64,000 bases of DNA from Ramlibacter pinisoli. GTDB taxonomy: Bacteria > Pseudomonadota > Gammaproteobacteria > Burkholderiales > Burkholderiaceae_C. The notes under the pieces were generated by a model. That model worked only from the letters and a program-made list of their open reading frames with translations. It was not told the origin of the DNA and did not search any database. Every line of letters starts with the position of its first letter. Position 1 is the stretch's first letter. Where the stretch lies: the NCBI RefSeq assembly GCF_009758015.1, contig NZ_WSEL01000009.1, positions 372,001 through 436,000 of the forward strand, written 5' to 3'. Positions 25,868 to 34,156 of the stretch are shown here, piece after piece. Both the position numbers and the translations under genes were made by a program.

Positions 25868-26830
25868 ATGAACCGACGTTTCTGGATCGCCGCGCTGGCC
25901 GCGCTGCTGGCATCCGCGGCAGGCCTGGCGCAGGCGCAGGGCTTCCCGAACAAGCCGATCAAGGTGGTGGTGCCCTCGCCGCCCGGCGGCCCGCCCGACC
26001 TGATCCTGCGCGCCATCATCCCGAAGATGACGGCCGCCCTCGGCCAGCCCATCGTGGTGGAGAACCGCGCCGGCGCCGGCGGCCTGATCGGCACGGCCTT
26101 CGTCGCGGGGCAGCCGGCCGACGGCTACACCTGGCTGTTCACGACCGCCTCGCACGTGAACATCCCGCCGTTCAACGAGAACGCCAAGTACGACCCGGTG
26201 AAGGATTTCACCCACGTGACGCTGGCGGCGCAGAACTTCGGCCAGGCGCTGGTGGTCAACCCCGAGCTGCCGGCGAAGTCCGTGCAGGAGCTGATCGCGC
26301 TGGCGAAGAAGAGCCCCGGCAAGCTCACCTACGGCAACGCCGGCGACGGCACCGCCAGCCACATCCCGGCCGAGGTGATGAAGTCCATGGCCGGCCTGGA
26401 CATCCTGTCGATCCCCTACAAGGGCGTGGCCGAGGCCACCACCGACGTGATGGCCGGCCGCATCGACATGTTCTTCGTCGGCACGCAGATCGCCGTGCAG
26501 CACGTGCAGAGCGGCAGGCTGCGCGCCCTGGCCCTGACCGGCAGCAAGCGGTGGAAGGGCATGCCCGACGTGCCGACCATGGACGAGCAGGGCCTCAAGG
26601 GCTTCAACAAGGTGAACTGGTTCGGCCTGTGGCTGCCGGCCGGCGCGGCGCCCGACATCGTCAACCGCATCCACGCCGCCGTCGCCACCGCCGTGAACGA
26701 CCCCGAGGTGAAGCAGCAGTTCGACGGCCTCGGCCTCGAAGGCGTGGCCATGCCGCCGGCGCCGTTCGCCCGCTTCGTCGCCGACGAGGCGCGCGCGGCC
26801 CAGGACATCGCCCGGAGCATCAAGAAATGA
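25868..26830 (+). CDS. Bug/TctC-type receptor 4
   Basis: A 320-residue Bug receptor: signal MNRRFWIAALAALLASAAGLAQAQG, then FPNKPIKVVVPSPPGGPPDLILRA, VVENRAGAGGLIGTAFVAG, ADGYTWLFTT. AAGGAGGACGAGCGAT gives a strong ribosome site. Its TGA overlaps the ATG of the deacetylase-like gene, so receptor and hydrolase are translationally coupled and the imported ligand is probably the hydrolase's substrate or product. Confidence 0.92.
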   Translation: MNRRFWIAALAALLASAAGLAQAQGFPNKPIKVVVPSPPGGPPDLILRAIIPKMTAALGQPIVVENRAGAGGLIGTAFVAGQPADGYTWLFTTASHVNIPPFNENAKYDPVKDFTHVTLAAQNFGQALVVNPELPAKSVQELIALAKKSPGKLTYGNAGDGTASHIPAEVMKSMAGLDILSIPYKGVAEATTDVMAGRIDMFFVGTQIAVQHVQSGRLRALALTGSKRWKGMPDVPTMDEQGLKGFNKVNWFGLWLPAGAAPDIVNRIHAAVATAVNDPEVKQQFDGLGLEGVAMPPAPFARFVADEARAAQDIARSIKK

Positions 26831-27717
26831 GCGAGCCACTGCAACCCTGGCAATGGCCGGACGACCACTGGCGCCGCATCGTCGGCCACGTGCGGGCCGG
26901 CCGCCCGTACAAGCCCGCCGCCTGGCCGGGCGGCGCCCGCTGCGCCATCGCGCTGTCGTTCGACTCCGATCACGAGACCAACGAGCTGCGCGAGGGCGGC
27001 GAATCGATCGGCAAGCTGTCGCAGGGCCAGTACGGCAACCGCCAGGGCATCCCGCGCATCCTGGACATCCTGCGCCGGCACGACGTCCGCGCCAGCTTCT
27101 ACGTGCCGGCCGTCACTGCCCTGCTCTACCCCGACGAGCAGCGGCAGGTGGCCGCCGAAGGGCACGAGGTGGCGCTGCACGGCTGGATCCACGAGCGCAA
27201 CTCGGTACTGCCCGAAGCCGCCGAACGCGACCTGATGCTGCGCGCCGCCGACGTCCTGGAGCGCACGGCGGGCGTGCGGCCGGTGGGCATCCGCACGCCG
27301 TCCTGGGACTTCAGCCCGTCGACGCTGAAGGTCACGCGCGAGATGGGCCTGCTGTACGACTCCTCGCTGATGGCCGACGTCGACTGCTACGAGCTGCTGC
27401 TGGACGGCGAGCCCACCGGCGTGGTGGAGCTGCCGGTGGAGTGGATCCGCGACGACGCGGTGTACTTCAACATGAACCGCTTCGCCGGCCTGCGGCCGTA
27501 CACGCCGCCCGGCGACGTGTTCGACATCTTCCGGCGCGAGCTGGAGGCGGCGCATGCCGAGGGCGGCATCTTCCAGCTGACGATGCACCCGCACATCAGC
27601 GGCTACCGTTCGCGCGCCTGGATCCTCGAGGAGCTGATCCGGCACGCCCGGAGCCTGGGCGACGTGTGGTTCGCCACCCATGCCGACGTGGTGCGGCACG
27701 CGAAGGAGCACGGGTGA
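26827..27717 (+). CDS. Polysaccharide deacetylase-family hydrolase (imidase/allantoinase-like branch)
   Basis: A 296-residue NodB-fold enzyme without signal peptide. Motif 1 is ALSFDSDHETNE (metal Asp), motif 2 is HEVALHGWIHERN (HxxxH), motif 3 is RTPSWDFSP, and the C-terminal His is in FQLTMHPHISG. Cytoplasmic members of this branch hydrolyse ring imides or purine-derived amides rather than polysaccharide, which suits a small-molecule operon. It overlaps both neighbours (ATGA and GTGA), so it is tightly coupled to the Bug receptor and the gamma-glutamyltransferase. Confidence 0.85.
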   Translation: MSEPLQPWQWPDDHWRRIVGHVRAGRPYKPAAWPGGARCAIALSFDSDHETNELREGGESIGKLSQGQYGNRQGIPRILDILRRHDVRASFYVPAVTALLYPDEQRQVAAEGHEVALHGWIHERNSVLPEAAERDLMLRAADVLERTAGVRPVGIRTPSWDFSPSTLKVTREMGLLYDSSLMADVDCYELLLDGEPTGVVELPVEWIRDDAVYFNMNRFAGLRPYTPPGDVFDIFRRELEAAHAEGGIFQLTMHPHISGYRSRAWILEELIRHARSLGDVWFATHADVVRHAKEHG

Positions 27718-29288
27718 CCCTGGACGACAACCTCTCCAACGCGCAGGTGGTGCGCAAGACCGTCATCGCGACGGAGGCCGGCGTGGTCGCCTCGCAGCAC
27801 AAGCGTGCGGCGCAGGTCGGTGCCGCGGTGCTGGCCGCCGGCGGCGACGCCGTCGATGCGGCGGTGGCCACCTCGTTCGCCCTCGGCGTGGTCGAGCCCT
27901 GGATGAGCGGCGCCATGGCCGGCGGCTGCATGGTGCTGTGGCGCGCCGGCGAGCGCCGGGCGCAGGTGGTCGACTACGGCATGCGCTCGCCGCGCGGGCT
28001 CGACCCGGCCGACTACCCGCTCAGCGGCGACGGCCGCAGCTCCGACCTGTTCCCCTGGAAGGCGGTGGTGGGCGACCGCAACGTGCAGGGCGCGACCGCG
28101 GTGGCGGTGCCGGGCGTGGTGGCGGGCATGGGCCTGGCGCACGCGCGCTACGGCACCAGACCCTGGCGCGAGCTGGTGATGCCGGCGGTGGAACTGGCCC
28201 GGCAGGGGCTGCTGGTCGACTGGTACTCGGGGCTGGTCACGGCGTCGAGCGCCAAGGCCCTGTCGCAGGACTCGGACGCGGCAGCCCTGTTCCTCGACGA
28301 GGGCACCTGGCCCATCCTGGGCTCGTGGACCGGCAGCGCCGAGCGCCACCTCGACCAGCGGCAGCTGGCCGCGACGCTGCAGCAGATCGCCGAGGGCGGG
28401 CCGCGCGCGCTGTACGAAGGCCCGATCGCGCGGGCGCTGGCGCGCGACATCCAGGCCAAGGGCGGCTGCCTGGCCGAGGAGGACCTGGCCGCCTACCAGG
28501 CCGAGTGGGCGGAGCCGCTCACGGTGGACTACCGCGGCGGCCAGGTCCATGCCGCTCCGGGCCTGACCGGCGGTCCCACGTTCGCGCAGGCCCTGCAGGC
28601 GCTCGAAAAGGAACTGCAGCCGGGCCGGGGCGCCGACGCACGCGCCTACCAGGCCATGGCGCGCACGCTGGCCGCCGCGTTCCAGACCCGCCTGACGGCC
28701 ATGGGCGACCACGAGAGCCCGAAGGCGCCGCCCTGCACCACCCACTTCAGCGTGGTCGACCGGCACGGCAACATGGTCGCGGTGACGCAGACCCTGCTGT
28801 CCATCTTCGGCTCGCGCGTGGTGTCGCCCTCCACCGGGCTGCTGCTCAACAACGGGATCATGTGGTTCGACCCCGAGCCCGGCAAGCCCAACTCGCTGGC
28901 GCCGGCCCGGCGCGTGCTGGCCAACTACTGCCCGGTGGTGGGCGTGGGCGCCGACGGCCGCCAGTTCGCCATCGGCGCCTCCGGCGGCCGCAAGATCCTG
29001 GGCGCGGTGATGCAGCTGAGCTCCTTCCTGCTCGACCACGGCATGTCGCTGGAGCAGGCCTTCCACCAGCCGCGCATCGACGTCAGCGGCGGCGGCCAGG
29101 TGACGGCCGACCAGGCGCTGGGTCCCGAGATCCTCGCCGCGCTGGCGGAGGTGATGCCGGTGGCGCCGGGTCGCCGGATGGTGTTCCCCTACCTGTTCGC
29201 CTGCCCGGCCGGGGTGATGCGGCACGAGGGCCGCAACATGGGCTGCACCGAGATCATGTCGCCGTGGGGGGATGCGGTGGCGGGCTGA
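27714..29288 (+). CDS. Gamma-glutamyltransferase family protein
   Basis: A 524-residue Ntn-hydrolase starting at GTG 27714. The self-processing site is CTTHFSVVDRHGNMVAVT, where Thr342 would become the N-terminal nucleophile of the small subunit; GASGGRKIL is the oxyanion segment near the end. N-terminal VVASQHKRAAQVGAAVLAAGGDAVDAAVA is typical. No signal peptide is visible, so unlike classic GGT it may act in the cytoplasm, as do acylase or gamma-glutamyl-amide hydrolase relatives. It is the last gene of the group and is followed by a repeat cluster. Confidence 0.85.
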   Translation: MTLDDNLSNAQVVRKTVIATEAGVVASQHKRAAQVGAAVLAAGGDAVDAAVATSFALGVVEPWMSGAMAGGCMVLWRAGERRAQVVDYGMRSPRGLDPADYPLSGDGRSSDLFPWKAVVGDRNVQGATAVAVPGVVAGMGLAHARYGTRPWRELVMPAVELARQGLLVDWYSGLVTASSAKALSQDSDAAALFLDEGTWPILGSWTGSAERHLDQRQLAATLQQIAEGGPRALYEGPIARALARDIQAKGGCLAEEDLAAYQAEWAEPLTVDYRGGQVHAAPGLTGGPTFAQALQALEKELQPGRGADARAYQAMARTLAAAFQTRLTAMGDHESPKAPPCTTHFSVVDRHGNMVAVTQTLLSIFGSRVVSPSTGLLLNNGIMWFDPEPGKPNSLAPARRVLANYCPVVGVGADGRQFAIGASGGRKILGAVMQLSSFLLDHGMSLEQAFHQPRIDVSGGGQVTADQALGPEILAALAEVMPVAPGRRMVFPYLFACPAGVMRHEGRNMGCTEIMSPWGDAVAG

Positions 29289-29324
29289 GGGCGGCACGCC
29301 GCGCACCGAACTTCCGCCGCTCAC

Positions 29325-29510
29325 TGTCGCCATGCGGGGCCGGGCACCCGCGAGTCGTCATGCCGGGCCCGGGCCCGAGAGTCGCCGTGCCGGGCATGAC
29401 CCAGAGTGTCGTCATGCCGGGCTTGACCCGGCATCCATCTCCGGAACGCGAACGCGCCCAGGCTTCGCACGGGAGATGGATTGCGGGTCGAAGCCCGCAA
29501 TGACGTGGGG
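29325..29510. repeat. Stem-loop repeat cluster after the gamma-glutamyltransferase gene
   Basis: This lies in the 321-base gap 29289-29609, the only gene-free stretch above 300 bases. Shorter degenerate copies (CATGCCGGGC...) precede a full unit: left arm 29409-29442 (...CATGCCGGGCTTGACCCGGC...CATCTCC) pairs with right arm 29471-29504 (GGAGATGGATTGCGGGTCG...). It is the same family as 13993-14247; the arms are near-identical but the loop sequence differs. The rest of the gap (29511-29609) is the leader of the next Bug gene, with nothing else visible. Confidence 0.85.
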
Positions 29511-29609
29511 AAGCGCGGCGCCGCCTAGCTGCGGCGTCCCGCCTTCACCGTGCCACCCGCCGGCCGGCCCCGGTATGCTCCGGCGCTTCGACCATCCACA
29601 GGACACCCG

Positions 29610-30569
29610 ATGCAGAGAAGGACCGTGACCTTCCTGGTCGCGGCGGCATGCTTCAGCGCAGCCGCTTCGGCCGCCTACCCCGACCGCCCCATCAAGCTCA
29701 TCGTCCCTTTCCCCGCCGGCCAGGCGACCGACCTGTTCGCCCGGGTCTTCGCGGAGCGGCTGTCGCAGTCGCTCAAGCAGCCGGTCGTCGTCGACAACCG
29801 CGCCGGGGCGGGCAGCACGATCGGAACCGAGGCCGTCGCGCGCTCGGCCCCGGACGGCTACACCTTGCTGCTGGGCGCCAGCGCGATGGCAATCAACCAG
29901 ACGCTCTACAAGAGCATCCGCTATGACGTCCGCAAGGACCTGGCCGCCATCACGCCCGTGTTCTCGGTCCCGCTGGTGCTGCTGGCCACGCCCCAGTCGG
30001 GCATCCACACCCTGGGCGACCTGGTCAAGCAGGCGAAGGACAAGCCGGGCAGCCTGAGCTATGCCAGCGCCGGCATCGGCGGCTCGCAGCACCTGGCCTT
30101 CGAGATGTTCAAGGCCCAGGCCGGCATCTCCGTGGTGCACGTCGCGTACAAGGGCAGCGGCCCCGCCCAGGCCGACTTCCTCGGCAACCAGCTCCCGCTG
30201 ATGGCGGACTCCGTGACGGCCGCCCTGCCCAACATCCGGGCCAAAAAGGCCGTTCCCCTCGCCGTCACGTCAGGCAAGCGGATCGCCCAGCTGCCCGAGG
30301 TGCCCACGGTCGCCGAGTCCGGCGTCCCGGGCTTCGAGGCCATCGGATGGGCGCTGCTGATGGCGCCGCGCGACTCGCCGGCCGAGATCCTCGACCTGCT
30401 GAACAAGGAGGCGCTTGCCGCCCTGGAGACGCCGCAGGTGCGGGCCTGGCTCGAGAGCAACGGCGCCCAGGCCCTGCCGAAGTCCCGGCCGGACGCCACC
30501 CGGTTCGTCGCGACCGAAGTCGACAAATGGGGCAAGGCCGTGGCGGCGTCGGGCGCCACCGTCGACTGA
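29610..30569 (+). CDS. Bug/TctC-type receptor 5
   Basis: A 319-residue Bug receptor: short signal [21 protein letters not shown], then [26 protein letters not shown] (the usual PGG is PAGQ here), [29 protein letters not shown]. An AGGA lies before the ATG. It is a single-gene unit converging on the LysR gene at 30573, whose stop is only 3 bases away. It stands apart from enzyme genes, so its ligand cannot be guessed. Confidence 0.92.
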   Translation: MQRRTVTFLVAAACFSAAASAAYPDRPIKLIVPFPAGQATDLFARVFAERLSQSLKQPVVVDNRAGAGSTIGTEAVARSAPDGYTLLLGASAMAINQTLYKSIRYDVRKDLAAITPVFSVPLVLLATPQSGIHTLGDLVKQAKDKPGSLSYASAGIGGSQHLAFEMFKAQAGISVVHVAYKGSGPAQADFLGNQLPLMADSVTAALPNIRAKKAVPLAVTSGKRIAQLPEVPTVAESGVPGFEAIGWALLMAPRDSPAEILDLLNKEALAALETPQVRAWLESNGAQALPKSRPDATRFVATEVDKWGKAVAASGATVD

Positions 30570-30572
30570 CGC

Positions 30573-31487
30573 CTATTTGCGGCGGCCCGCTTTCGCCGTG
30601 CCGCGGCCCGACGCCGTCAGCAGCTGCGCGAAGGCCGCGGCCGCCGGCGACAGGCTGCGGCCGCGCCGCTTCACGATCGCCAGCGTGCGGCCGATCGCCG
30701 GGTCCTCCAGCCGCACCCCGACGATGGACGCCGGCTGCAGCGGCAGCGTGAGCTGGGGCACCACCGCCAGCCCGAGCCCGCTCTCCACGATGCCGATCAG
30801 CGTGGAGACATGGCGCACCTCGATGATGGGCCGCGGCAGCGGCGGCAGTTCGGCCAGGGCCTGGTCGATCAGCAGCCGGTTGCGCGAGGCGTGCGACACC
30901 CGCGCGTGCGGGTAACCCGCCAGCTCCGACCACTTCACCGAGCGGCGCCGGGCCAGCGGGTGGTCGGCCGGGCAGGCCAGCACGTAGGGCTCCTTGAGCA
31001 GCGGCGTGAACTCAAGGTCGGGGTCCTGCATGCCGATGTAGTTGACGGCGAAGTCGGCCTCGCCGTGCTTGACGCTGGCCAGCACCTCGTCGGCGCCCTC
31101 CTCGATGATGCGCACCAGCACGTGCGGGTGGCGCTCGCCGAAAGCCCGGATCACCGGCGGCAGGAAGTGGTGCACGGCGGAGAACACGCAGCCGATGGTG
31201 ACGTCGCCGGCCTCCAGCTCGGCCGCATCGCGCAGGCTGACGACCGACCGGTCGAGGTCTTCCACCAGCCCGCGCATCTCGCCCAGGAAGCGGCGGCCCA
31301 GCGCCGTCAGCGCCACGCTGCGCGTGGTCCGGTCGAACAGCCGCACGCCCAGCAGCTCTTCCAGGTGGGTGATGCGGCGCGACAGCGCGGGCTGCGACAG
31401 GTGCAGGGCCTTGGCGGCGGCGGCGAAGCTCTGCAGTTCGCCGACGAGGACGAAGGCGCGCAGGTCGGCCAGGGAGGGCTTGAGCAT
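30573..31487 (-). CDS. LysR-family transcriptional regulator 2
   Basis: A 304-residue LysR protein: MLKPSLADLRAFVLVGELQSFAAAAKALHLSQPALSRRITHLEELLGVRLFDRTTRSV is the DNA-binding domain, followed by a two-lobe sensor (IGCVFSAVHHFLPPVIRAF...). The ATG at 31487 gives the standard family start; an earlier frame start at 31535 would run through the likely operator. It is divergent from Bug receptor 6 and the catabolic island and is the probable activator of that island. Confidence 0.9.
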   Translation of the reverse strand: MLKPSLADLRAFVLVGELQSFAAAAKALHLSQPALSRRITHLEELLGVRLFDRTTRSVALTALGRRFLGEMRGLVEDLDRSVVSLRDAAELEAGDVTIGCVFSAVHHFLPPVIRAFGERHPHVLVRIIEEGADEVLASVKHGEADFAVNYIGMQDPDLEFTPLLKEPYVLACPADHPLARRRSVKWSELAGYPHARVSHASRNRLLIDQALAELPPLPRPIIEVRHVSTLIGIVESGLGLAVVPQLTLPLQPASIVGVRLEDPAIGRTLAIVKRRGRSLSPAAAAFAQLLTASGRGTAKAGRRK

Positions 31488-31503
31488 GGGGTCGCATTCT
31501 TGC

Positions 31504-31522
31504 AGGCTTTGCAACAAAGCCT
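31504..31522. promoter_or_regulatory. Palindromic operator between LysR 2 and Bug receptor 6
   Basis: AGGCTTTG and CAAAGCCT form a perfect 8-base inverted repeat with a 3-base spacer, starting 17 bases before the lysR ATG and 70 bases before the Bug start. A second TTGCAA lies at 31530-31535. This position suits LysR autoregulation and divergent activation. Confidence 0.5.
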
Positions 31523-31591
31523 CAGAACATTGCAATTTACAACGGTTGCGGCGGCGTGGAAGATCGCGCCCAGAACTCAGGAGACACCCCG

Positions 31592-32560
31592 ATGAAGCGA
31601 CGCCACCTGCTCCAGGCAGCCTCGGCTGCGATCGCCCTGCCGCGCCTCGCGCTGGCCCAGAGCTATCCCACCAAACCCATTCGCTACATCTGCCCGGTCG
31701 CAGCCGGCGGCGGCAACGACATGATCTCGCGCGTCGTGACCGAACGCTGGGGCCGCCTGCTCGGCCAGACCTTCGTGGTCGACAACCAGAGCGGCGGCGG
31801 CGGCGTGGTCGCCTGCCAGATCACGGCGCGCGCGCCGGCCGACGGCTACACCCTGATGCAGGGCTACGTCGCCACCCACGGCACCACGCCGGCCACGCGC
31901 AAGGTGAGCTACGACGCGATCAAGGACTTCACGCCCATCGGCATGATCGGCGCCACGCCCAACGTGCTGGCCATCAACGACGCGGTGCCGGCCAAAACCG
32001 TCAAGGAATTCATCGACTACGTGAAGAAGAACCCGGGCAAGGTGAGCTACGGCTCGGCCGGCGCGGGATCGCTGACGCACCTGACGATGGAGCTGTTCAA
32101 GCAGGAGACCGGCGCCTTCATGCTGCACATCCCCTACCGCGGCATCGCACCGGCCATCAACGACGTGCTGGGCGGACAGACCCAGGCCATGTTCCCGGGC
32201 CTGGCCGCCGCCCTGCCGCACCTGCGCTCGGGCCGCATGCGCGCCCTGGCCGTCACCGGCAAGCAGCGCAGCCCCCAGCTCAAGGACGTGCCCACCATGG
32301 AGGAGATCGGCTTCAAGGGCTTCGACGCCATGCAGTGGTACGGCTCGGTCGGACCGGCGAACCTGCCGGCCGACATCGTCAAGCGCCTGAACGAGACCCA
32401 GGTGGCCGTGCTGAAGGCGCCCGACCTGGCCGAGAAGCTGGCCGGCGAGGCCGTCGAGCCCTGGCCCATGACGCCCGAGCAGTTCGGCGAGTACATCCGC
32501 GCCGACATCGCGCGCTGGACCAGGCTGGCCAAGGCCCGCAACATCCGGCTCGACGAATAG
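31592..32560 (+). CDS. Bug/TctC-type receptor 6
   Basis: A 322-residue Bug receptor with a twin-arginine-looking signal (MKRRHLLQAASAAIALPRLALAQ), then SYPTKPIRYICPVAAGGGNDMISRVV, FVVDNQSGGGGVVACQ and ADGYTLMQGY. CAGGAGACACCCCG precedes the ATG; the earlier in-frame ATG at 31556 lacks this site. It is the first gene of the 31592-43182 catabolic island, read away from LysR 2. Confidence 0.92.
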   Translation: MKRRHLLQAASAAIALPRLALAQSYPTKPIRYICPVAAGGGNDMISRVVTERWGRLLGQTFVVDNQSGGGGVVACQITARAPADGYTLMQGYVATHGTTPATRKVSYDAIKDFTPIGMIGATPNVLAINDAVPAKTVKEFIDYVKKNPGKVSYGSAGAGSLTHLTMELFKQETGAFMLHIPYRGIAPAINDVLGGQTQAMFPGLAAALPHLRSGRMRALAVTGKQRSPQLKDVPTMEEIGFKGFDAMQWYGSVGPANLPADIVKRLNETQVAVLKAPDLAEKLAGEAVEPWPMTPEQFGEYIRADIARWTRLAKARNIRLDE

Positions 32561-32640
32561 CACCCGGCCGCAGGCCCGCCTTTTCCCGCGCCTGGAGCGA
32601 AAGCAGACGCGGAAATCCCGGGGCTTGCGGCGTCGACACT

Positions 32641-32652
32641 CCCCTTTTCTTT
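32641..32652 (+). other. Pyrimidine tract shared with 37246-37257
   Basis: The 12-base string CCCCTTTTCTTT occurs here, upstream of the MmgE/PrpD start, and again exactly at 37246-37257, between the crotonase stop and the oxidoreductase start. Both lie in short intergenic gaps of the same island. No role is known; a processing or leader element is possible. Confidence 0.35.
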
Positions 32653-32674
32653 TCCCCCCATCCAGGACAACCCA

Positions 32675-34045
32675 GTGGCTCGCAATACCCACGTCGCCGC
32701 CGACACCGCGGCGCCCCCCATCACCTCCACCCTCGCGACCTTCGTCGCCGGCCATCCGGCCCGCGGGTGGAGCGACGCCGTCGAGCGCGAAGCCCACCGC
32801 ACCTTCTACAACTGGCTGGGCTGCGCCATCGGCGCCGCCCACCACGAGGCGGCCGTTGCCGCGCTCGGCGCCGTGCAGGTGCTGGAGCCGGCCGCGCAGG
32901 CCACCGTGCTGGGCCGCCAGGAGAAGGTCGACATCGCCAGCGCCGCGCTGGTCAACGGCATCACCTCGCACACCTTCGACTTCGACGACACCCATCTCAA
33001 GACCATCATCCACCCCGCCGGCCCGGTGGCCTCGGCGGCGCTGGCGCTGGCCGAGCTGCGCGGCTCCAGCGGCCGCGACGTGATCGACGCGCTGGTGCTG
33101 GGCATCGACGTGGCCTGCCGCATCGGCAACGTCATGTACCCCGACCACTACGACCGCGGCTGGCACATCACCGGCTCCACCGGCATGCTGGGCGCGGCCG
33201 CCGCCTGCGCCCGCCTGCTGCACCTCGATGTGCAGCAGACCCAGATGGCGCTGGGCATCGCGGCGTCGCAGCCGGTCGGCCTGCGCGAGCAGTTCGGCAC
33301 CATGACCAAGCCGTTCCACCCGGGCGGCGCCGCGCGTGCCGGCCTGATGTCGGCGCTGCTGGCCAGCAAGGGCTTCACGTCCAGCCCGCGCGCGCTGGAG
33401 GCGCCGCGCGGCTTCGTGCAGGTGGCATCGGACAAGCGGGCCTGGAACGAGGCCACCGACGAACTCGGCCAGCGCTTCGAGATCTCGTTCAACACCTACA
33501 AGCCGTTCGCCTGCGGCATCGTCATCCATCCCAGCATCGACGCCTGCGTGCAGCTGCGCGAGCGGGGCGTCCAGGCCGACCAGGTCGAGCGCATCGAGCT
33601 GCGCGTGCACTCGCTGGTGCTGGAACTCACTGGCAAGAAGGAGCCCAAGGACGGACTGCAGGGCAAGTTCAGCGTCTACCACGGCTGCGCCGTCGGCCTG
33701 ATCTACGGCCGTGCCGGCGAGGAGGAGTTCTCCGATGCGGTGGTGAACGACCCGGCGGTCGTGGCGCTGCGCAACAAGGTGCAGGCGACGGTGGACGACT
33801 CCATCGCGGAAGAGGCCGTGCAGGTGACCGCGGTGCTCAAGGACGGCCGCCGCATCGACGTGCGGGTCGACAACGCCATCGGCTCGATGCACAACCCGCT
33901 GTCCGACGCCCAGCTGGAAGCCAAGTTCGCCGCCCTGGTGGTCCCGGTGCTGGGCGAGGCCCGCTGCCGCGACATCACCGGCCAGTGGAAGAACCTGGCC
34001 GCCCTCTCCGACATCCGCAGCTTCGTGGCCCTGTGCCGGCCCTGA
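32675..34045 (+). CDS. MmgE/PrpD family protein (2-methylcitrate dehydratase / cis-aconitate decarboxylase fold)
   Basis: A 456-residue member: the GTG at 32675 is preceded by AGGA. Typical sequence includes LVNGITSHTFDFDDTHLKTIIHPAGPVASAALALAE (active-site Asp/His region), HITGSTGMLGAAAACARLL, MTKPFHPGGAARAGLMSALLASKGFTS and FNTYKPFACGIVIHPSIDA. Family members dehydrate or decarboxylate tri- and dicarboxylic acids. Beside a decarboxylating dehydrogenase and a CoA-transferase it probably acts on a branched polycarboxylate brought in by the Bug receptors. Confidence 0.88.
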   Translation: MARNTHVAADTAAPPITSTLATFVAGHPARGWSDAVEREAHRTFYNWLGCAIGAAHHEAAVAALGAVQVLEPAAQATVLGRQEKVDIASAALVNGITSHTFDFDDTHLKTIIHPAGPVASAALALAELRGSSGRDVIDALVLGIDVACRIGNVMYPDHYDRGWHITGSTGMLGAAAACARLLHLDVQQTQMALGIAASQPVGLREQFGTMTKPFHPGGAARAGLMSALLASKGFTSSPRALEAPRGFVQVASDKRAWNEATDELGQRFEISFNTYKPFACGIVIHPSIDACVQLRERGVQADQVERIELRVHSLVLELTGKKEPKDGLQGKFSVYHGCAVGLIYGRAGEEEFSDAVVNDPAVVALRNKVQATVDDSIAEEAVQVTAVLKDGRRIDVRVDNAIGSMHNPLSDAQLEAKFAALVVPVLGEARCRDITGQWKNLAALSDIRSFVALCRP

Positions 34046-34074
34046 AGCCTCCCGTGCGCCACCGGTCCACCACC

Positions 34075-34101
34075 CCCGCGAAGGCGTCCCGCCGTCGCGG
34101 G
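34075..34101. other. Strong intergenic stem-loop
   Basis: CCCGCGA-A-GGCG-TCC-CGCC-G-TCGCGGG folds into an 11-base-pair stem with one A/G mismatch and a 3-base loop in the gap between the MmgE/PrpD and dehydrogenase genes. It has no T run, so it is more likely an mRNA stability or attenuation element than a full terminator. Confidence 0.5.
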
Positions 34102-34156
34102 CCCCAGGACTGAGCGCGCGGAAACGTCGACCGACCCAAGAGAACCTCCCGACCCC

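Noticed and set aside
24257..26839. Antisense open frame of 860 codons opposite the Gfo/Idh and Bug receptor genes
   Set aside because: No domain is recognisable, its composition is that of a GC shadow, and the sense genes are well supported.
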